DNA of 64,000 nt from Heliocidaris erythrogramma (taxonomy: Eukaryota > Echinodermata > Echinoidea > Camarodonta > Echinometridae): assembly GCA_025617745.1 (NCBI GenBank), contig CM046869.1:1696823-1760822 (forward strand), read 5' to 3'. Every line of letters starts with the position of its first letter. The stretch's first letter is position 1. The position numbers were made by a program, and so were the translations under genes. Positions 56,861 through 64,000 of the stretch are shown here, piece by piece. The notes beneath the pieces are model-generated. The model was not told the DNA's origin, ran no database searches, and saw only the letters and a list, made by a program, of their open reading frames with translations.

Positions 56861-58212
56861 CAAGGAGAATTTGAAATGGTTGATAAGGGTCCTTCAAAGA
56901 AATATTTATCAAAAGTTAGACTTGCTCCACAAAGAAAAATATTAGATTCAGTGTCTGCTCTAACAAAAACCAAAGCTACCGAGAGAAAATGGAAATGTTA
57001 TACTAAAAAATATTAAAAATCAGGATAACCAGAAAAAGATGGTAAACAATGCAAGCAGGACAAATTACCTTTGGCAATCTCAGTTTTTTACCACCAACAT
57101 TTTGCCAATTGCTTTTTCACCAGTGGTACACCAAACCTCTGCTGTGATGGGACTTTTACATTATGGCGACTCTCTCTTGCTACCCAACACACATACAAAC
57201 ACACACACTCTCTCTCTCTCTCTCTCTCTCTCTCGCTCTCCTTCCATCTCTCTTCGCTCCTTATTACCCTTGTCTTTGCTCTGACGTCTCTGAAAGAAGA
57301 AATCTGATTATGCGTCCTTGTTTGTAATAATTTTCGCTCCAGCAATGGCCATGGCAAATAATGAAAAGATGAAATGAGTATAATTATTCACTTGCGAACC
57401 TAGAAAGGTGTAATGAACAAAATGAGTCCAAAATAGTACAACTGATTGTTTAAAGATAATAATAATGATAAAAGCTTGTTGTATAGCGCTCAGGTCCATC
57501 ACGTTGTGACGCTCACCCTGTAAAAAAAATCGTTGAAATTACTCTAAAAAAAGTTCTTCAACGGATTGCCTTGATTATTTTAAGTACTTGTAACAGGGAA
57601 TTTTAAGTACTTATTTTGCTTAATAATTTTTTTACTGCGTTAAACTGAGTTACATTAACGTAAATAATTGTAATCATGATAGATAACAATTAAAAAAAAA
57701 CTTATGACATGATAATACTTGTACCCATCTAACATTCACTGACACTCTTTCAATTTAGGATTTAGGATTTAATCAAATATCTACCACCATCACCAACAAA
57801 CACTATTACATACGCTTTACGTTGACAACTATTGAAAGGGCTCTGAATTATATATATACTTGATCGTAGCATCTTAAAAAGAAAAATGGTTGACAATTTT
57901 CCTGAAATATAAAATTTTGATTTGAATGGAAAATTGTCATATCTTGTTATTTTTGCTTAAATGAATTAGGAAATATTTTAAACTCCCTAAATTCTCATTC
58001 AACTACAAAAAAAAAGAATTGTTTAATTCTAAAATAAAGAGATTAACTTGGTCTTAATGAATATTCATGAATTATGTTAATTCTTATATTACGTACGGCA
58101 CCAGTTTCTACTTAAGAAAATAAGTACAATCAACATAAATTATTTGAGCAATACGTACACTTTCTTACTTTGAGGTAACAATACTAAATTAATACAAGTT
58201 GAAATAACTAAA
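56861..58212. other. Gene-free stretch
   Basis: No gene is seen. A TC microsatellite (about 57206-57240) and a reversed SINE-like tail (57450-57492) are present. Confidence 0.5.
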
Positions 58213-59114
58213 AGGAGAATTAACCCCTACTTACAAATTTCCTTATATTGGAAGGTGTAATATATTCCTACTTATTGGCCTAAATCATTTTCTAATAAGA
58301 TATCAGAAAAGGGTATAAATAAAGATATTTCAACACCCGGTATCGTCTCCTACTAATTTACATGGGGGCTGCCATTCTCTTGCTGATTTGGAGTTGTACA
58401 TGAACCATTGAGAAATGTTCCAGTCAGGAAGATATTTTGAATCCAAATCCTAAATTGATTTTCTTCATTACCTAAAATCCCATATGTGACGAAAAATATA
58501 AAGTGGGTGTTTACATGTATTATAAAAATTAAATCTTTATAATGATATTTTTAAATTGTCTGGTTTTCCTTAACAAAAATCTATTTTCTTGGGTTTGCCA
58601 AACAGAGCAGAACATAATATATGCAGCATGCATTCTGACTTTTCAAGTCCATTATCCGAAAGCAGGTGAATGCATAGTTTGCTGCTATAGATGCTCAGGG
58701 AAGAAGCATCCATAAAATTTGAATTAATTTGCTCCGTCCCATACGTCCAGTATCGAGAAAATAGATTTCTATTAAGCGAATATCGATTTTCAACAGAAAT
58801 ATATAAGGAAATCTTCAGTTTAAAAATAAATTGACATATCTATTCTATATTTTTAATCTCAAATGGTTTTTTAATTTTGAAAAAGGCAATTGAGCATTTG
58901 GATTAAGAAAATCTTCTTGTACACATAAACAAAATGGCAGCCCCCATGTGCTGCTAGCAGACGATACATATTGCTAGCAGATGGTAAATTTTGCTCAGAA
59001 AATCTTGATTCGTATCGATCTCGTATATTTTGACGCGAAGCCATATAATCTAACAAGTAGGAATAAATAACACCTTTGAACACTATCGTCTTTATTTTTG
59101 AGCGTAATTCTCCT
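58213..59114 (-). mobile_element. 902-bp TTAA-flanked DNA transposon, copy 2 (inverted)
   Basis: Exactly the same length as the element at 30198-31099, in the opposite orientation and almost identical. It begins AGGAGAATTA and ends TAATTCTCCT. The right flank is TTAA (59115-59118); the left flank is TAAA, one base off. No transposase. A 70-codon frame is open in both copies, but that follows from their near-identity. Confidence 0.85.
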
Positions 59115-59141
59115 TTAAATGTTCTTTTGTATTTAATTTTT

Positions 59142-59175
59142 CAAATAATTTCTTGGTATTAAAAAATTTCAGTAT
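59142..59175. mobile_element. Foldback element copy 2, left stub
   Basis: This segment matches 55621-55654, the left edge of the foldback element at 55645, and is cut by the LTR retrotransposon. It continues at 63747 on the other side. Confidence 0.75.
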
Positions 59176-59350
59176 TGTAGGATATTTGGAGGGGCACTGA
59201 CAAAGTAAACCAAGACACAAGTTCTACCAGTTCACGTGTGTTTATTGCGCGCTATACGTGCCACCGCGCATGCGTACATGTACCACTTACAAGAGGCATA
59301 TCATTATGCAAATACACCACAGAAGCATATCATTATGCAAATATAACACA
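59176..59350 (-). repeat. 3' LTR
   Basis: 175 bp, beginning TGTAGGATAT and ending ATAACACA on the + strand (TG...CA on either strand). It matches 63572-63746. Confidence 0.9.
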
Positions 59351-59366
59351 CTGCTCCCCCCTTTTT
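59351..59366 (-). promoter_or_regulatory. Polypurine tract
   Basis: On the - strand this reads AAAAAGGGGGGAGCAG directly before the 3' LTR, the expected primer site for plus-strand synthesis. Confidence 0.75.
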
Positions 59367-60090
59367 AAAGAGTATGAGTCCTAATACTTAAACAGACCCA
59401 ACAGCCAGTGCAAATTACACTATAATAATGCAATACCCTAATTCTTGCAATGCCATTGTAATTTCAAGTTTCCTAAATAACATTTTAACCTGGACGGCAG
59501 TGTTTAACATCATGGCACCAGTTATATTGTAATTCCATACTGAGACTCCAAGAAAGTGGATGTTTACTGCACAAACAGAATATCACTATCATGCGATAAT
59601 GCAAGATGTCATGACAACAATGTTATAATAACTGTAATTTTAACTACCGTATGGCTTTGAACTACTCAAATTTATAACTCCTTTGTATCACACCATAATT
59701 TTACCATATTCTCCTCCTTCCCTCAAGGGAGTTAGAAACATGCATTCAATTTATACACATATTACTGAATGTGTGCTTTTTTTTCTTTTTTTTTTTTTCT
59801 TTTTTTTTTTTTGCAATTTGCATTCCGATCCAACATAGCATAAAATTTGATGTAAATCTCAAATTCGTAATCGTCGTCATATCCGTTTCCATAGTCATCA
59901 TCTTAAACTTCTATCATTACTTGCTCAGTAAGTCAACTTGACAACAGGTTTGCAAAGTCTTTGTGACCTTCTTAGTTTTGGTGGACTTTCACCATGACTG
60001 TTTGTGTTGTTGAATGAGGATGTTTTCGCTCCCTCAGCATGATTCGGGTGTTCAGTTTGAGGTGTGAACATCTCTGGCGTTATTACAAAA
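59351..60090 (-). pseudogene. C-terminal tail of pol and 3' untranslated region
   Basis: A frame at 60119-59925 (overlapping the end of the integrase frame, shifted) carries a low-complexity tail ending PPKLRRSQRLCKPVVKLTY; an RRS-R basic end is common in Gypsy pol proteins. A frameshift near 60095-60119 separates it from the integrase. Below 59925 there is only AT-rich sequence and a long T tract (59778-59813). Confidence 0.55.
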
Positions 60091-60708
60091 TCATCTGTCA
60101 TGTACAACTCTGTCACCAATCTCTACCAAGTACCTTCTTGTACCACAAACTGCGACCACAGTTCCTACTTCCCACTTGTTTACCTTGTTCGCTTTATGTG
60201 GGGGAATGAGAACACGAACTTTATTACCAACAACAAAATTGCGATGTTTTGTACTGCTACCACTCTGTTTTGCCTGACTTGCCTGCTTGGTTTCAACTTT
60301 TGGTGACAAGTCAGGCATGACCAAACTTAACCTAGTTCTCAACCTTCTCTTCATTAACAGTACTGCTGGGGTATACCCAGTTGTTGAGTGAGGTGTGGTA
60401 CGATACTTCAACAAGAAATTTGCTAGTCTCTGTTTCATACTGAACTTTGAACTACCCGCAAGGACTTGCTTTTTGAGAGCTTGTTTGACAACTCTAACAG
60501 ATCTTTCAGCAGCACCATTTGATGCTGGATGGTATGCAGGCACCAAAATGTGCTTAACACCATTCTGTTTCATAAACTCTTCAAAAACTGCAGCCCTAAA
60601 CTGTGGACCATTGTCCGACACTAATTCCTCTGGAATCCCATGAGTAGCAAAAATGGCTCTCAACTCATCTATGGTTCTATGGGTTGTTGTGTTTGTGCCC
60701 ATGAACAC
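60091..60708 (-). pseudogene. Integrase catalytic core and C-terminal domain
   Basis: About 205 open codons. The second and third residues of the D,D-35-E catalytic triad are present in SDNGPQF and HPASNGAAERSV. A chromodomain is not seen; the C-terminal part (VVGNKVRVLIPPH, KWEVGTVVAVCGTRRYLVEI) is the SH3-like DNA-binding fold region. The first catalytic aspartate lies in the upstream frame (60738-62156), separated by a frameshift and an in-frame TGA within about 60700-60770. Confidence 0.85.
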
Positions 60709-60737
60709 TACTTCGATTCATTTTGAATGACTGTCAA

Positions 60738-62156
60738 TCAAAACAAGAAAATTGTCATTCCCAATTCACAGAAATCAACATGAACTCTCTGAAATGGCCT
60801 TGATGGCCACCGCCATGTTTCAGTTGGCGCTTTTGGTGGTCTACTCCTAACACTCTGGCACACAGTGCATCTGCTTGTCATTTCTTCTATTTCTTTGTCT
60901 AGACCCGGCCAAAACATGAACCCTCTAGCAATTGCTTTCATAGCTACAATCCCTGAATGCTCTGAATGTAGCTCACTGAGAAGTCTCTGTCTCAGTGATT
61001 TTGGAACTACCACCCTATGTCCCCATTTGAGACAACCTTGATCACATGACAACTCAAATCTTCTACTATGATATGGTTTCAAATCATCATTCATAGGTAC
61101 TGTTTCTGACCAACCGTACAAAGTTTGTTCATATGCTTGCTTGAGCACCGAGTCCTTCTTGGTCTCTGCAGCAATCTCTGCTGCTGTCACCGGAAAGTCA
61201 TTGTCCACTACATCAGTCACATAAATGGTACCCTCTGTACCATCTTCAGAATCCTCATGTGGTAAACGGGACAACGCATCTGCAACCGCGTTCTCTTTCG
61301 AACTAAGATACTCGATGCTGTAGTCGTATTGCGACAGAAGTACTGCCCATCGCTGCATTCGTGATGCTGCCATTGTCGGGATTGACGACTTCGGACCCAA
61401 AATGTGAAGTAGCGGCTTATGATCTGTGAGCAACGTGAAATGTCTACCTAACAGATACTGATGAAACTTCTTTATGCCGAACACGATTCCTAGCGCTTCC
61501 TTCTCAATTTGTGCGTAGTTACGCTCACTCTTCGTCAGCGTGCGAGATGCGAACGCTATCGGTTTTGTTTCTCCGTTATCCATGACATGACTGATCACTG
61601 CTCCAACACCATAATTTGATGCATCACAAGCTAGGCTCAACTTGCGTTTGTTGTCATAATGAACTAGAAGTGCATCGCTGGTCAACATGCGCTTACACTT
61701 CATGTACGCTTCCTGTTGAGGTTTTGACCACGCCCACTTCTCATCTTTCTGTAGCAGCTTGTGTAGAGGGGCCAAAACTGACGCGAGATCCGGCAAGAAT
61801 CGCGAGTAGAACTGAACCATCCCCAAGAATGACCTGAGCTCGGTCACATTCTTTGGCTGCGGGGCATTGACGATTGGCTCAATTTTCTCCTTGACGGGTT
61901 GCAGCCCCTGTGAGCTGACTTTCAACCCGAGGTACACCACTTCACTTTTCACAAAGGCACATTTGTTTTCCTTGAGCTTCACATTGTGATCATTCAACCG
62001 CTTCAACACTTGAGCTAGGATTTCCAAATTTTCCTCCACTGTCGCTGTAGCGATTAACACATCATCCTGATTGCACAAACAGTGGGGAATGCCTTGAAGG
62101 AACTTATCCATGATCGACTGGAAAATCTTAGGGGAGGATTTGACACCATAGGGCAA
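60738..62156 (-). pseudogene. RT (second half), RNase H and integrase zinc finger
   Basis: About 470 open codons in the same frame as the upstream RT block. It starts in RT domain B (LPYGVKSSPKIF) and continues with the polymerase box NQDDVL, where the usual aromatic residue before xDD is asparagine. RNase H follows (LACDASNYGVGAV, IEKEALGIVFG, LLTDHKPLL; the D-E-D metal residues are kept), then a H-x3-H...C-x2-C integrase zinc finger (HSEHSG to CTVCQ) and the start of the core (VHVDFCEL). The frame ends in a frameshift near 60740-60770. Confidence 0.88.
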
Positions 62157-62162
62157 CTTTGT

Positions 62163-62741
62163 CTACGAATATAGCCCCATGTGCGTGTTGATCGTGAGAA
62201 ATTCCCGACTTTGTTTATCCAGGTTGAGCTGAGCATACGCGTGCGACAGATCCAATTTCGTGAAGACCTTTGTACCTCCCAACTCTGCATACAGATCCTG
62301 CGATGTCGGTAGAGGATAACACTCATCATCAACTGCTCTGTTGACCGTGGTCTTGTAGTCGCCGCATAACCGCACCGATCCATCTGCCTTCGGCACGACA
62401 ACTATGGGCGTTGCCCATTCGCTATAGTCCGTTTTCACTATAACGTTGTTCTTCTCCAGGTTTCTCAGTTCTTTCTCAACCACCTCCTTAAGCGCGTATG
62501 GCACCGGACGTGGCCTGCAGTAGACTGGAGCTGCACCATCCTTGATACGAACGTGCGCTTCCTCGCCAGTGATTCCTTCATAGCTGTCCTCGAACATACC
62601 GCTGTACTCATCGAGCAACTTCTTCAGCGTCGCAGACTCCTCGACATGGAACACGGTTTGCCAATCCAGCTTCAATTTGGACAGCCAGTTCTTGCCCATC
62701 AGCGTAGGCCTTCTCCTATAGCTGGACACCATCAAAGGCAA
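62163..62741 (-). pseudogene. RT, first half
   Basis: About 190 codons: the end of the protease-RT linker, then RT fingers (DYSEWATPIVVVPKADGSVR) and domain A (VFTKLDLSHAYAQL) with its catalytic aspartate. A single TAG (62163-62165) separates it from the rest of RT in the same frame. Its start lies inside the downstream unit of the 191-bp tandem duplication (62551-62932), which throws it out of frame with the protease. Confidence 0.88.
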
Positions 62742-62932
62742 ACGTGCGCTTCCTCGCCAGTGATTCCTTCATAGCTGTCCTCGAACATACCGCTGTACTC
62801 ATCGAGCAACTTCTTCAGCGTCGCAGACTCCTCGACATGGAACACGGTTTTCCAATCCAGCTTCAATTTGGACAGCCAGTTCTTGCCCATCAGCGTAGGC
62901 CTTCTCCTATAGCTGGACACCATCAAAGGCAA
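62551..62932 (-). repeat. 191-bp tandem duplication in pol
   Basis: Unit 1 (62551-62741) and unit 2 (62742-62932) differ by about one base (GGTTTGCC against GGTTTTCC). The length is not divisible by 3, so it disrupts the frame between protease and RT. The near-identity shows it is recent. Confidence 0.92.
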
Positions 62933-63349
62933 ACGCAGTGTTTGACCTCTATAGGTCACTTCACAATCAAATTGTCCGTCCATACGCAACTGTTCCCCAG
63001 AATAAGTGTTGAGGTTAACTTCGGTGGGACGCAACGGTATCTGGCTGAAATATTTGTCATAAGTGTCTCTACTCATAATCGAACAATCAGCCTGGGTATC
63101 GACCCTCATCGATATATGCCTATCGTTGATTACCACTTCAGTCTCGTATTTGTTCGGACTGCCCGACTCGGTCGCGTATACACAATACAAATCGAGTTCA
63201 CGCTGCGGCTTCATGGATGTCGTTACCTCGTCTGTCTCATCTAGTGCATGGACTGCACCAGGTTTGCGTTGCTTATTCCGGTTTGGTCCACTAGGCTTCG
63301 CCGATCTACACGCTTTGGAGATGTGTCCTTTCTTGTCACAATTAAAACA
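62742..63349 (-). pseudogene. Gag zinc knuckle and aspartic protease
   Basis: At 63349-63308 a CCHC knuckle reads CFNCDKKGHISKAC (C-x2-C-x4-H-x4-C), the nucleocapsid end of gag. In the same frame the protease follows: MRVDTQADCSIM, where the active-site Asp-Thr is followed by Gln instead of the usual Gly, then a LMGKNWL stretch before the RT linker. Only about 205 bp separate the knuckle from the primer binding site, so the matrix and capsid parts of gag have been deleted. The frame fails after 62742 because of the tandem duplication. Confidence 0.82.
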
Positions 63350-63556
63350 CTGTTCGTAGAAAGTCAGTGGGCCGTACTACATGTACGGTACGTGTCGCGA
63401 AAGTTACTCACGCACTGACGCAGTTCCATCTACAATCGACGGTAACTTTAGGCTGAAAAATGTCAAAATCCGATCTCCCACGAGGATCGTTCCCCCTCCA
63501 AACTGTTTATGCACTCCTTTCAAACAAAAGGTTACCGGTTGAGTTCAGCTTCACAG

Positions 63557-63568
63557 TCCTCGTCGCCA
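63557..63568 (-). promoter_or_regulatory. Primer binding site, tRNA-Ser type
   Basis: On the - strand TGGCGACGAGGA begins three bases inside the 5' LTR. It is complementary to the 3' end of metazoan tRNA-Ser(GCT) including CCA (12 bases; recalled from general tRNA knowledge, not searched). Confidence 0.7.
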
Positions 63569-63571
63569 ATT

Positions 63572-63746
63572 TGTAGGATATTTGGAGGGGCACTGACAAA
63601 GTAAACCAAGACACAAGTTCTACCAGTTCACGTGTGTTTATTGCGCGCTATACGTGCCACCGCGCATGCGTACATGTACCACTTACAAGAGGCATATCAT
63701 TATGCAAATACACCACAGAGGCATATCATTATGCAAATATACCACA
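63572..63746 (-). repeat. 5' LTR
   Basis: 175 bp, TGTAGGATAT to ATACCACA on the + strand, matching the 3' LTR at 59176-59350 with a few differences. Confidence 0.9.
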
Positions 63747-64000
63747 AATATGACACGAAAAAGAGACATGATAACGAAGCTTTTCGACCTGCGCTCATCA
63801 GGTTATCACGCAGGTATATAAAAACTTACTTGAAATCAACTATATACTCGATGAACCCGGACGCAACCCACACGTCGTAATTTCGGAACAATCGCAAAGC
63901 TTGGACGAAATCCTTGCGCACAAAGCTATGCCGACGATCAATTCTCAGTTATGTCTCGGGCCAGAAGCGCAGCGCATTTACGCTTTCTGAAAGCCGCCTA
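63747..64000. mobile_element. Foldback element copy 2, right part (cut by window end)
   Basis: Starts AATATGACACGAAAAAGAG and follows the left arm of the element at 55645, then enters a loop that is the reverse complement of the loop of the first copy (TGCGCACAAAGCTATGCCGA). The right arm lies beyond the window. Confidence 0.8.

Larger units (their letters stand above)
59176..63746 (-). mobile_element. Ty3/Gypsy-type LTR retrotransposon, degenerate
   Basis: On the - strand: 5' LTR (63746-63572), primer binding site, a short leader, CCHC zinc knuckle, protease, RT, RNase H, integrase, polypurine tract, 3' LTR (59350-59176). The LTRs are both 175 bp and differ by only a few bases, so insertion was fairly recent. 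The domain order PR-RT-RH-IN is that of Ty3/Gypsy elements. It is not functional: most of gag is missing, and pol has a 191-bp tandem duplication, stop codons and frameshifts. The target duplication is AATAT on the right (63747-63751) and AGTAT on the left (59171-59175). No envelope-like gene is seen. Confidence 0.88.

Overview
This window is animal nuclear DNA: AT-rich, gene-poor and full of introns and transposon remains. I think it comes from a marine deuterostome, most likely an echinoderm such as a sea urchin. That rests on the mix of long foldback elements, many short MITEs, long G/C homopolymer tracts and lineage-expanded class A GPCRs; it is an inference, because no species-diagnostic gene is present. 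Nearly all open frames are short and explained by repeats. Some frames begin at GTG, so I moved starts to ATG or to splice sites wherever I call a gene.

Only two host protein genes are convincing, and they are paralogues. GPCR A (exons 17382-17588 and 20107-20952, + strand) and GPCR B (about 44525-44716 and 46742-47515, + strand) encode rhodopsin-like seven-transmembrane receptors split by one phase-0 intron at the same place, between TM2 and TM3. Both keep the W4.50, CWxP and NPxxY landmarks, replace the DRY motif (QRC and HRF), and lack the TM3-ECL2 disulfide cysteines. The one convincing RNA gene is tRNA-Arg(TCT) at 24879-24950, which lies in a nested inverted duplication that copied its own 3' end.

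Most of the rest is mobile DNA. (1) 5.5-7.8 kb: MITEs and a 1008-bp element with long terminal inverted repeats and a perfect 9-bp target duplication (Mutator-like), carrying the start of a RecQ-type helicase. (2) 11.4-13.3, 21.3-23.5, 28.6-30.0, 35.0-36.4, 45.7-46.5 and 50.2-50.8 kb: decayed non-LTR retrotransposons, one with an ORF1. (3) 30.2-31.1 and 58.2-59.1 kb: two 902-bp TTAA-flanked elements in opposite orientation. (4) 32.3-33.2 and 48.4-49.4 kb: two TTAA-flanked elements with a shared core but different tips. (5) 36.0, 38.2, 40.3 and 42.6 kb: hAT-like, foldback and Tc1-like MITEs, and a SINE-like repeat at 42.0 kb. (6) 55.6-56.1 kb: a large foldback element. (7) 59.2-63.7 kb: a Ty3/Gypsy LTR retrotransposon on the - strand with 175-bp LTRs, a tRNA-Ser-type primer site and a broken pol, inserted in a second copy of that foldback element.

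No operon, phage, CRISPR or bacterial feature is present. The points most worth following are the helicase-carrying Mutator-like element, the tRNA-anchored inverted duplication, the GPCR pair with missing canonical residues, and the TTAA elements that share a core under different ends.
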